From an uncultured Eubacteriales bacterium (GTDB lineage Bacteria > Bacillota > Clostridia > Oscillospirales > Acutalibacteraceae), in the NCBI GenBank assembly GCA_948762645.1, contig CAQBRY010000029.1, positions 1-16,102 of the forward strand: a stretch of 16,102 bases of DNA, read 5' to 3'. The translations under genes and the position numbers were made by a program. Within the stretch, counting starts at the first letter, position 1; every line of letters begins with the position of its first letter. Of the stretch, positions 7,272 through 13,978 are shown piece by piece. Below the pieces are notes generated by a model that saw nothing but the letters and a program-made list of their open reading frames with translations, did not search any database and was not told where the DNA came from.

Positions 7272-7362
7272 ATAATGCAAATTTTTCACCTCATATTAAG
7301 TCCATGAATAGTATACAAAGTAAGCTACTTTACTGCACTTATAGTATTATGAGGTGAAATAT
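7271..7362 (+). promoter_or_regulatory. Structured murA leader whose stem covers the ribosome binding site
   Basis: TTTCACCTCATA (7284-7295) is the exact reverse complement of TATGAGGTGAAA (7348-7359), and the second arm contains the murA ribosome site GAGGTG just before ATG 7365. Between the arms TAAG/CTTA (7297-7300, 7338-7341) can extend the stem. AAAGTA-AGC-TACTTT (7317-7331) forms its own hairpin. A TATAAT at 7271-7276, with no good -35 box, would place the transcript start at the base of the stem. The fold is seen in the sequence. That it controls murA translation is inferred. It matches no riboswitch class I know. Confidence 0.55.
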
Positions 7363-7364
7363 AG

Positions 7365-8624
7365 ATGCCCAAATTAGTCATAGAAGGAGCGAAACAATTA
7401 AATGGAGAAATAAAAATTCAAGGTTCCAAAAATAGCGTCCTGCCAATACTCGCAGCAACTATTATATGTGATGACGAATGTATAATAAATAACTGTCCGG
7501 ACCTACTTGACGTACATACATCTATAGAAATATTAAAATATTTAGGATGCAAAATAAAATTTGAAAATTCTACTTTAGCAGTAGACCCTAGAAGCATTAA
7601 CAGATCAGATATTCCGGAATATTTAATGAGAAAAATGCGTTCTTCAATAATATTTTTAGGAGCTTTGCTTTCAAAATCAGGAAATGCCAAATTATCTTTA
7701 CCGGGAGGATGTGAATTAGGTCCAAGACCAATAGATCTTCATTTGGACGGCCTTAGACAAATGGGATTTATTATATATGAAAATCATGGATATATAGAAT
7801 GCAAATCAAAGTATAAACTTCCTGGCTGCAACATTACACTATCGTTTCCAAGTGTTGGAGCTACTGAAAATTTAATTTTAGCTTCTGTAAAGTCCTCAGG
7901 AATAACCGTTATAAATAACGTGGCTAGAGAGCCGGAAATATGTGATTTAATAAATTTTCTTAACAAATGTGGTGCAAAAATTAAAGGTGCCGGAGAAAGT
8001 ACTTTATTAATAGAAGGTGTAGAAAGTCTGCACTCTGCTCAACATTCAATAATCCCCGATAGAATTGTGGCAACCACATATATGTCCGCAGCAGCCATTA
8101 CGGGGGGTACTTTGCTCCTTAAAAATATTTCAGTAAAAGAATTAGATTCTATTATACCAATATTTGAAGAAACCGGTTGCCTAATAAATAAAAAATCAGA
8201 ATCAGCACTTTATATCGAATCACCTAGCAGATTGTATCCTAATAAACTTATAAGGACTATGCCCTATCCGGGATTTCCTACAGACTCTCAACCCCTTATT
8301 ATGGCTATGGCATCTGTTGCTAACGGAACTAGCGTATTTGTTGAAAACATTTTTGAAAACAGGTATAAACATGTTGGGGAACTTTTAAGGTTAGGTGCGG
8401 ATATTAAGATCGAGGGAAAAGTAGCTATTGTAGAAGGCGTAAAAAGATTATCGGGAGCAAATGTAACATCCACAGACCTAAGAGGAGCCGCAGCACTCGT
8501 AATTTCAGGTCTTGCCGCAGAAGGCATAACTACCATTTCAGACGTACATCACATTGACAGAGGATATGAGTCTATAGAAAAAAATCTTAAAAGTTTAGGC
8601 GCTAATATTGAAAGAAAAAATTGA
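7365..8624 (+). CDS. murA: UDP-N-acetylglucosamine 1-carboxyvinyltransferase MurA
   Basis: The cytoplasmic enzyme that transfers enolpyruvate from phosphoenolpyruvate to UDP-GlcNAc, the committed step of peptidoglycan synthesis. The 419 residues equal the family norm. Visible active-site elements are the N-terminal GSKNSVLPILAA with K22-N23, the mobile loop LPGGCELGPRPIDLH (112-126) with C116 and R121, SVGATENL (163-170), and YPGFPTDSQP (301-310) with D307. C116 is the residue alkylated by fosfomycin, so the enzyme is predicted to be of the fosfomycin-sensitive Cys type. ATG 7365 is preceded by GAGGTG (7351-7356), which lies within an inverted repeat. Low-GC Gram-positives often have two MurA paralogues. 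This is the dcw-linked copy, and whether a second exists cannot be seen. Confidence 0.96.
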   Translation: MPKLVIEGAKQLNGEIKIQGSKNSVLPILAATIICDDECIINNCPDLLDVHTSIEILKYLGCKIKFENSTLAVDPRSINRSDIPEYLMRKMRSSIIFLGALLSKSGNAKLSLPGGCELGPRPIDLHLDGLRQMGFIIYENHGYIECKSKYKLPGCNITLSFPSVGATENLILASVKSSGITVINNVAREPEICDLINFLNKCGAKIKGAGESTLLIEGVESLHSAQHSIIPDRIVATTYMSAAAITGGTLLLKNISVKELDSIIPIFEETGCLINKKSESALYIESPSRLYPNKLIRTMPYPGFPTDSQPLIMAMASVANGTSVFVENIFENRYKHVGELLRLGADIKIEGKVAIVEGVKRLSGANVTSTDLRGAAALVISGLAAEGITTISDVHHIDRGYESIEKNLKSLGANIERKN

Positions 8625-8683
8625 TATTTAAATCAATAACTTGTTTTTAATTAAAAATATCTATTTAAATGTTATATTTTGAC

Positions 8684-8712
8684 TTGATTATTATATTATA
8701 TTGCAATATAAT
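8684..8712 (+). promoter_or_regulatory. Sigma-A-type promoter for ftsZ
   Basis: TTGATT (8684-8689), exactly 17 bases, then TATAAT (8707-8712). The leader to ATG 8795 would be about 75 bases. A second TATAAT at 8728-8733 lacks a good -35 box. Confidence 0.6.
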
Positions 8713-8714
8713 AT
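8693..8714. repeat. Perfect 22-bp palindrome over the ftsZ promoter -10 box
   Basis: The two half-sites are perfectly symmetric about the GC at 8703-8704 (core ATATTGCAATAT). The right half contains the -10 hexamer and the left half lies in the spacer, the typical place for a repressor operator. In DNA this rich in A and T a chance origin is possible, but 11 matching pairs in a row is long. No T-run follows, so it is not a terminator. Confidence 0.75.
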
Positions 8715-8794
8715 TTGTTATGACATTTATAATGTAGTTAAAATGAAATAAAATCCATGGTTTTTTAGATATTAAAGCGGAGGAGACCAAACAT

Positions 8795-9913
8795 ATGAGT
8801 TTTGAACTTGAAAATAATAATGAGGATATTGTTCAAATAAAGGTTATAGGAGTAGGCGGAGGCGGTGGAAATGCTATCAACCGAATGATAGATTCCGGTG
8901 TTAAATGCGTAGAATTCATTTGCGTAAATACTGACAAACAAGCTCTTTTAAGGTCAAAGGCAACACACAAAATACAAATTGGAGAAAAAATCACTCACGG
9001 AAAAGGTGCCGGATCTAAACCGGAAATAGGTCAAAGATCCGCTGAAGAAAGCAGAGATGAAATTATATCATCTATTAAAGGTGCCGATATGGTATTTATA
9101 ACTGCCGGTATGGGCGGCGGAACAGGTACAGGTGCTGCCCCGGTAGTTGCACAAATAGCAAGAGAAATGGGAATACTTACCGTAGGAATAGTTACGAAAC
9201 CTTTCTCGTTTGAAGGAAGCAGACGTTTAGAACAGGCTGAAAATGGAATTATAGCTCTTAGAGAACAAGTAGACTCATTAGTTGTAATTCCAAATGAAAG
9301 GCTCAAGTATGCAAGTCAACAAAGAATCACACTTATGAACGCTTTTATAGTAGCCGACGACGTATTAAGACAAGGTGTACAAAGTATATCCGACTTAATA
9401 TTACTTCCGGGTCTTGTAAATCTAGATTTTGCTGACGTAACATCCGTCATGAAAGATGCAGGATACGCTCATATGGGTATGGGACGAGCATCCGGAAAAG
9501 ATAAAGCTGAAATGGCCGCTAACATGGCAATATCCAGTCCATTACTTGAAACCGCTATTAACGGTGCAAAAGGCGTAATAATAAATATAACTTCTTCCCC
9601 TGACATTGGTCTTGATGAGATCGAAACAGCTTCAAGTATGATATCAGAACAAGCAGATAAAGGTGCTAATATTATTTGGGGAGCTGCATTTGATGAAACT
9701 ATGGATGATGAAATCAGCGTAACTGTAATTGCAACCGGCTTTGCAACACGAGAATCATATATTCCTGTCCCCTCTGGATCAAATTCCAAATCTAACGTAT
9801 TTGGCAGACAAGAAAATAGAAATATTCATAAGCCTCAAAGTAATTTTTCATCTGACTCTAAAAATAATGATGATACATATTATGATATAATGTCAATTTT
9901 TAATAATAAATAA
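8795..9913 (+). CDS. ftsZ: Cell-division GTPase FtsZ
   Basis: The tubulin-like GTPase that forms the division ring at mid-cell. Its 372 residues start with a short N-tail, then the nucleotide-binding fold VIGVGGGGGNAINRM (17-31). The tubulin signature GGGTGTG is at 107-113. The T7 loop NLDFADV (209-215), which completes the GTPase site of the next subunit, is followed by AGYAHMGMG (222-230). After a polar, variable linker (about 325-358) comes a C-terminal peptide ending DIMSIFNNK, corresponding to the D-I-P-x-F-L/I motif that binds partners such as FtsA, SepF and ZapA. ATG 8795 has GGAGGAG (8779-8785) 9 bases upstream. It has its own promoter, and neither ftsA nor ftsQ precedes it. Confidence 0.97.
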   Translation: MSFELENNNEDIVQIKVIGVGGGGGNAINRMIDSGVKCVEFICVNTDKQALLRSKATHKIQIGEKITHGKGAGSKPEIGQRSAEESRDEIISSIKGADMVFITAGMGGGTGTGAAPVVAQIAREMGILTVGIVTKPFSFEGSRRLEQAENGIIALREQVDSLVVIPNERLKYASQQRITLMNAFIVADDVLRQGVQSISDLILLPGLVNLDFADVTSVMKDAGYAHMGMGRASGKDKAEMAANMAISSPLLETAINGAKGVIINITSSPDIGLDEIETASSMISEQADKGANIIWGAAFDETMDDEISVTVIATGFATRESYIPVPSGSNSKSNVFGRQENRNIHKPQSNFSSDSKNNDDTYYDIMSIFNNK

Positions 9914-9921
9914 AATTAGTA

Positions 9922-9950
9922 TTGTAATCATAGGATATGTATGGTAAAAT
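9922..9950 (+). promoter_or_regulatory. Sigma-A-type promoter for rpmE
   Basis: TTGTAA (9922-9927), 17 bases, TAAAAT (9945-9950), with an extended -10 motif TATGG directly before the hexamer. It gives a leader of about 38 bases before the GTG start. Confidence 0.6.
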
Positions 9951-9994
9951 AAAAATATTGTCTTTAACTAAGAAATCATGAGAGGTGCAATTTT

Positions 9995-10225
9995 GTGAAA
10001 AAGGATATACATCCAAAATATAATACATCTAAAATTAGATGTGCTTGTGGTAATGAAGTAGAAACAAAATCAACAAGAGAAGTCGTCCACGTTGATATAT
10101 GTTCAAAGTGTCACCCATTTTTTACTGGAAAACAAAAATTAGTCGATACTGGCGGACGTGTAGATAGATTTAACAGACGTTTTTCTGAAAACGCTCAAAA
10201 GTTAAAACAAACTGCTAAATCTTAA
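9995..10225 (+). CDS. rpmE: 50S ribosomal protein bL31 (zinc-binding type)
   Basis: A 76-residue large-subunit protein that bridges the central protuberance to the 30S head. The N-terminus MKKDIHPKY is typical of the family. C16 and C18 (CACGN) and C36 and C39 (CSKC) make the four-cysteine zinc site of the C+ form. HPFFTGKQKLVDTGGRVDRF (40-59) is the conserved core, with a short Lys-rich tail after it. The start is GTG 9995, supported by AGAGGTG about 8 bases upstream. In many bacteria C+ L31 is paired with a zinc-free paralogue under Zur control; no Zur-like site is evident here. It is flanked by its own promoter and a strong downstream hairpin. Confidence 0.96.
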   Translation: MKKDIHPKYNTSKIRCACGNEVETKSTREVVHVDICSKCHPFFTGKQKLVDTGGRVDRFNRRFSENAQKLKQTAKS

Positions 10226-10256
10226 TAGGTAGTAACTAATCCTACAATCGCATAAT

Positions 10257-10297
10257 AGGCGACGCATTAAAGCGTCGCCTGTGATTTTCTGCTTTTG
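10257..10297 (+). terminator. GC-rich hairpin after rpmE, with a poor T-run
   Basis: AGGCGACGC (10257-10265) and GCGTCGCCT (10272-10280) form a perfect 9-bp stem with a 6-base loop, the most GC-rich structure in the window. The following tract GTGATTTTCTGCTTTT is only partly T. It probably terminates or attenuates the rpmE transcript, or protects its 3' end. The ribosome site of the next gene begins at 10297. Confidence 0.6.
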
Positions 10298-10311
10298 GAG
10301 GTATAAATATT

Positions 10312-10965
10312 ATGCCGGAATATAAAACTGTTGGTAAAGAATCTTACAGCGAATTTACTGAAAAAAAATCAAAATTTATTTCTCACTGCATAAGCGTAAA
10401 TTCCCAAGATCAAGCTTTACAATATATTGAAAAAATTAAATCAAAATATAATGACGCCAAGCACAATACATATGCATACTGTATCCACAAACCTAAAATA
10501 CTGAAATACTCCGACGATTCAGAACCTCATGGAACAGCTGGAATTCAGATACTAACAGCTATTAAAAATTTTGATTTACAAGATACATTAATAGCAGTCA
10601 CAAGGTACTTTGGAGGTATTTTGCTCGGTGCGGGAGGACTTTCAAGAGCATATAGAAAGTCTGCAGAGGAAGGTATCAAAAATAACAGTATAATAATTAA
10701 AAAATTATGTGTGGTTACTAGTCTTAATGTTCCCTATACTCTTATAAAACAAATTTTGAATATTTTAAATTCCAGCTTTTCAAAAATTCAAAAAATAGAT
10801 TATAGTGTATCAATAAAAATTACTGCATATATAGAAAAAGAAAATTTTAGTTTAGTAGAACAAAAACTGAGTAAATGCTTAGGAAAAAAAATAAATCTTA
10901 GTATATTAGGAGAAAAATATCATAGTTTGGATAAATATGATATAATAAATAAAAATACTTCTTAG
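10312..10965 (+). CDS. yigZ: YigZ/YvyE (IMPACT) family protein
   Basis: A 217-residue member of the UPF0029/IMPACT family (E. coli YigZ, B. subtilis YvyE). The N-terminal domain (about 15-120) carries the family signatures: KSKFISH (19-25), AKHNTYAY (44-51), YSDDSEPHGTAG (63-74) and TRYFGGILLGAGGLSRAY (97-114). The C-terminal domain (about 135-205) matches the DUF1949 position and is poorly conserved. The molecular role is not settled in bacteria; the eukaryotic relative IMPACT regulates the GCN2 kinase. ATG 10312 has GGAGG (10297-10301) 10 bases upstream. dnaG starts 24 bases after the stop with no terminator between, so yigZ, dnaG and rpoD probably form an operon. Confidence 0.9.
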   Translation: MPEYKTVGKESYSEFTEKKSKFISHCISVNSQDQALQYIEKIKSKYNDAKHNTYAYCIHKPKILKYSDDSEPHGTAGIQILTAIKNFDLQDTLIAVTRYFGGILLGAGGLSRAYRKSAEEGIKNNSIIIKKLCVVTSLNVPYTLIKQILNILNSSFSKIQKIDYSVSIKITAYIEKENFSLVEQKLSKCLGKKINLSILGEKYHSLDKYDIINKNTS

Positions 10966-10989
10966 ATTCTTTGAGGATGTGATAAATAT

Positions 10990-12747
10990 TTGAGTATATC
11001 AGAAGAATTTATAAGAGAATTAAAATACAAAAATAATATTTCTGACGTTGTCTCCAGCTATATTGATCTTAAACAAAAAGGTAAAAATCTTATTGGGATA
11101 TGTCCATTTCACGCAGAAAAAACTGCTTCGTTTTTTATTTATCCTTCAAATGAATCGTTCTACTGCTTTGGGTGCGGTAAAGGCGGGGATGTTATTACAT
11201 TTATTCGTCTAATAGAAAAACTTGATTACATAGAATCTTTAAAATTTCTTTGTCAAAGAGCCAACATGAACTTCCCTGAAGACGAACTTTCAAATGATTC
11301 ATACAAACAAAAAATGACTGTATACGAAATAAATAGATTATCTGCAAAATTTTTTCACAATAATTTATGTAGTGATCAGGGAAAAAAAGCCCTTGAATAT
11401 CTAAAAAAAAGAAGTTTATCTTTAAAATCAATAAAACATTTTGGACTGGGATATTCTCTTGAATCTAAATTTTCACTTGTCAATTTTCTAACCGGTAAAG
11501 GGTATTCTCAAAAGGATATTATAGATTCAAATGTTGCATATAAAAATCGTCTTGGACAAGTCATGGACAGATTTTCAAACAGAATCATGTTCCCAATAAT
11601 AGATATTAGAGGAAACGTAATAGGATTCGGTGGCAGATCCTTAAATGGAAATAACCCCAAATATTTAAATACTTCTGATACTGTTGTATTTAAAAAAAGC
11701 GATAATATTTTTGCCATTAATTTTGCTAAAAACAGTAGTTTAAAAAATTTAATTCTTACTGAAGGATACATGGACACGATTTCCCTTCATCAAATCGGAT
11801 TTACAAATACTATTGCTTCACTTGGCACAGCTCTGACGTCCGGACAAGTAAAATTAATGTCAAGATACACAGATGAAGTAATACTTTGCCTTGACTCGGA
11901 TCAAGCAGGACAAAAAGCAGCTTTGCGTTCCATAGATATACTTAAACAAAATGGTATATCTTCAAAAGTAATTTCGATTCCCAGTGGAAAAGATCCAGAT
12001 GAATTTATAAAATATTACAAAGACGAAAGCAAGATAAGATTTAATGAACTCATTATAAATGCGATCCCCGATATAGAATATAAATTACTAAATATAAAAA
12101 ATAAGTATAATCTCAGTGATTCCGGAGACAAAATAAAATATACATCTGAAGCTTTAAAAATTTTATCAAATATTGAAAACGATATCGAAAAAGATATTTA
12201 TTGCAGTAAACTTAGCAATGAAATAAATATAAGCAAGGATTCTATAAAGTCTCAACTTAGTAAATATTTAAGTAAAATATCCAAAAATAAAAATAGTCTT
12301 AACGTTTTACCCCATAATCTGAATTACTACAATAAAGATAAAAATCAGATTTTTAGTTTAAAAAGGATAAAAGCTGAAGAAACTATATTATCATATATAA
12401 TAAATAACTACGATATTACTAATAATATACTGTCAAGAGTTTCAGAAAATCTATTTGGAATAAATTTTAATAAAAAATTGTATTTAACTATAAAAATGCT
12501 GATACTAAATAATAAGGATTTAAACTTAAATAATATACTTTCCGAAGGTTTTGACATAGAAGACGCCGGAAAAATTACAAAAATAATATGTGATTATAAA
12601 AGGGAATATGTAAATGCACAAGTCATCGAAGAATGCATATCATTAATTGAAAATGAAAATCAGAAAATTAAAATTAAAGATATCCAAGATATAAATTCTA
12701 TAGAACTTAAAAATTACATAGTAACACTCAAAAAAATGAAACAGTAG
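10990..12747 (+). CDS. dnaG: DNA primase DnaG
   Basis: Synthesises the RNA primers for lagging-strand replication at the fork, recruited by the DnaB/DnaC helicase. The 585 residues show the N-terminal CHC2 zinc finger (C38, H41, C59, C62, with the FYCFGCGKGGD motif). The RNA-polymerase-like domain includes RFSNRIMFPI (194-203) and GFGGR (212-216). The TOPRIM catalytic centre has E258 in TEGYMD and D302/D304 in LDSDQAG. The C-terminal helicase-interaction region (about 430-585) is divergent, Asn/Ile/Lys-rich and weakly conserved, as is usual. The start is TTG 10990, preceded by GAGGATGTG; homology (SEEFIRELKYKNNISDVV) begins immediately after. rpoD follows 8 bases after the stop, the classical dnaG-rpoD pair of the macromolecular-synthesis operon. 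Confidence 0.96.
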   Translation: MSISEEFIRELKYKNNISDVVSSYIDLKQKGKNLIGICPFHAEKTASFFIYPSNESFYCFGCGKGGDVITFIRLIEKLDYIESLKFLCQRANMNFPEDELSNDSYKQKMTVYEINRLSAKFFHNNLCSDQGKKALEYLKKRSLSLKSIKHFGLGYSLESKFSLVNFLTGKGYSQKDIIDSNVAYKNRLGQVMDRFSNRIMFPIIDIRGNVIGFGGRSLNGNNPKYLNTSDTVVFKKSDNIFAINFAKNSSLKNLILTEGYMDTISLHQIGFTNTIASLGTALTSGQVKLMSRYTDEVILCLDSDQAGQKAALRSIDILKQNGISSKVISIPSGKDPDEFIKYYKDESKIRFNELIINAIPDIEYKLLNIKNKYNLSDSGDKIKYTSEALKILSNIENDIEKDIYCSKLSNEINISKDSIKSQLSKYLSKISKNKNSLNVLPHNLNYYNKDKNQIFSLKRIKAEETILSYIINNYDITNNILSRVSENLFGINFNKKLYLTIKMLILNNKDLNLNNILSEGFDIEDAGKITKIICDYKREYVNAQVIEECISLIENENQKIKIKDIQDINSIELKNYIVTLKKMKQ

Positions 12748-12755
12748 AGGCAGGG

Positions 12756-13877
12756 ATGAAAAATATGAACGATAACGATATAGCTTTAGATCCTAAAAAT
12801 AATATCATTAAAGATTTAGTGGAACACGGTAAATCAAGCGGAAAAATAAGTACGGATGATATCCTGGACGCTATGGGAGAAATGGACTTCGACCCCAATG
12901 AAATCGAACAGCTTTATGACTCTATTGAATCTATGGGTGTTGAAATTATAGAGTCCCAAGATGACGAACTTGAAACTATAGATAAAATTTTACCTAAAAT
13001 AAAAAGTCAATCTCCTCAAGAATCAAACGATAAGTTATTAGAAGGTATTTCAGTCGACGACCCCGTTAAAGCATATTTAAAAGAAATAGGATTAATCCCT
13101 CTTTTAGATCCTGATGAAGAATTAAAACTTGCCGTACGGGTGTCTGAAGGCGACGAACGCGCTAAACAAAGACTATCAGAGTCTAATTTAAGATTAGTTG
13201 TAAGTATAGCTAAAAGATATTTAGGCAGAGGTTTACAATTCCTGGATTTAATTCAAGAAGGAAATTTGGGACTTATAAAAGCCGTAGAAAAATTCGACTA
13301 TACCAAAGGATTTAAATTCTCTACCTATGCAACATGGTGGATTAGACAATCTATCACAAGAGCAATAGCAGATCAGGCAAGAACTATACGTATACCCGTT
13401 CACATGGTCGAGACTATGAATAAAGTCAAAAGAGTATCGGGTCAGCTTCTTCATAATAACGGTCAGGAACCCACTCCGGAAGAAGTTGCAGACGAACTTA
13501 ATTTACCTACAGAAAAAATTAAAGAAGTAATAAGAGCCTCTCAAGATCCCGTATCGCTTGAAACTCCAATTGGAGAAGAAGAAGACAGTCACTTAGGCGA
13601 CTTCATACCGGATCATGACGCTCCTGCACCTGTTGAAGAGGCGTCCCAAACTCTACTTAAAGAACAACTTCTTGAAGTGCTTGACACGCTTACTCCAAGA
13701 GAAGAAAAAGTCTTAAGAATGAGGTTTGGTCTTTTGGACGGAAGAACACGTACTCTTGAAGAGGTCGGACAAGTATTTAACGTTACAAGAGAAAGAATCA
13801 GACAAATTGAATCAAAAGCTCTTAGAAAACTCCGCCACCCAAGCAGAAGTAAACTTCTAAAAGACTTTTTGGATTAA
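12756..13877 (+). CDS. rpoD: Housekeeping RNA polymerase sigma factor RpoD (SigA)
   Basis: The primary sigma-70 factor that directs RNA polymerase to TTGACA/TATAAT promoters such as those found in this window. The 373 residues are close to the length of B. subtilis SigA. An acidic region 1.1 (about 1-95) precedes region 1.2, DDPVKAYLKEIG (101-112). Regions 2.1-2.4 run from SNLRLVVSIAKRYLGRG (143-159) through DLIQEGNLGLIKAVEKFD (164-181) to the -10-reading FSTYATWWIRQSI (188-200). Region 3 is followed by region 4, with MRFGLLDG and the -35-reading helix-turn-helix LEEVGQVFNVTRERIRQIE. Start choice: ATG 12756 and ATG 12765 are both possible. AGAGG (12746-12750) serves the first at 5 bases and AGGG (12752-12755) the second at 9 bases. 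A strong terminator follows the gene. Confidence 0.96.
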   Translation: MKNMNDNDIALDPKNNIIKDLVEHGKSSGKISTDDILDAMGEMDFDPNEIEQLYDSIESMGVEIIESQDDELETIDKILPKIKSQSPQESNDKLLEGISVDDPVKAYLKEIGLIPLLDPDEELKLAVRVSEGDERAKQRLSESNLRLVVSIAKRYLGRGLQFLDLIQEGNLGLIKAVEKFDYTKGFKFSTYATWWIRQSITRAIADQARTIRIPVHMVETMNKVKRVSGQLLHNNGQEPTPEEVADELNLPTEKIKEVIRASQDPVSLETPIGEEEDSHLGDFIPDHDAPAPVEEASQTLLKEQLLEVLDTLTPREEKVLRMRFGLLDGRTRTLEEVGQVFNVTRERIRQIESKALRKLRHPSRSKLLKDFLD

Positions 13878-13889
13878 ATATATTATACT

Positions 13890-13936
13890 AAACTCAATTA
13901 AATTCTATATTGCAGAATTTTTTGAGTTTTTTTATT
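13890..13936 (+). terminator. Intrinsic terminator after rpoD
   Basis: AAACTCAATTAAATTCT (13890-13906) pairs with AGAATTTTTTGAGTTT (13914-13929) with one bulged base around a 7-base loop, followed by a T-rich run to 13936. It is a canonical strong terminator 12 bases after the rpoD stop. Confidence 0.85.
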
Positions 13937-13950
13937 TGCATTTATATAAT
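13922..13950 (+). promoter_or_regulatory. Sigma-A-type promoter for addB, overlapping the terminator
   Basis: TTGAGT (13922-13927), 17 bases, TATAAT (13945-13950). The -35 box lies inside the 3' arm of the rpoD terminator. The start site would fall near 13957, leaving a leader of only about 22 bases with the ribosome site in it. Confidence 0.55.
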
Positions 13951-13962
13951 AATTAGTACATC

Positions 13963-13970
13963 AAAGGAGG
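13963..13970 (+). promoter_or_regulatory. Ribosome binding site that fixes an ATT start for addB
   Basis: AAAGGAGG is the best Shine-Dalgarno match in the window. Counting 8 bases from it leads to ATT 13979. No ATG, GTG or TTG in that frame lies nearby, so it points to a rare start codon. Confidence 0.7.
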
Positions 13971-13978
13971 AGATCCAC

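Noticed and set aside
8644..8657. TTTTTAATTAAAAA palindrome after murA, considered as a terminator
   Set aside because: It is made only of A and T with no usable loop and no T-run beyond the stem, so it would not be stable as RNA.
9978..9998. Six-codon frame (MRGAIL) whose TGA overlaps the GTG start of rpmE
   Set aside because: It has no ribosome site of its own, and the AGAGGTG within it is better explained as the rpmE ribosome site. An overlap this short is likely chance.
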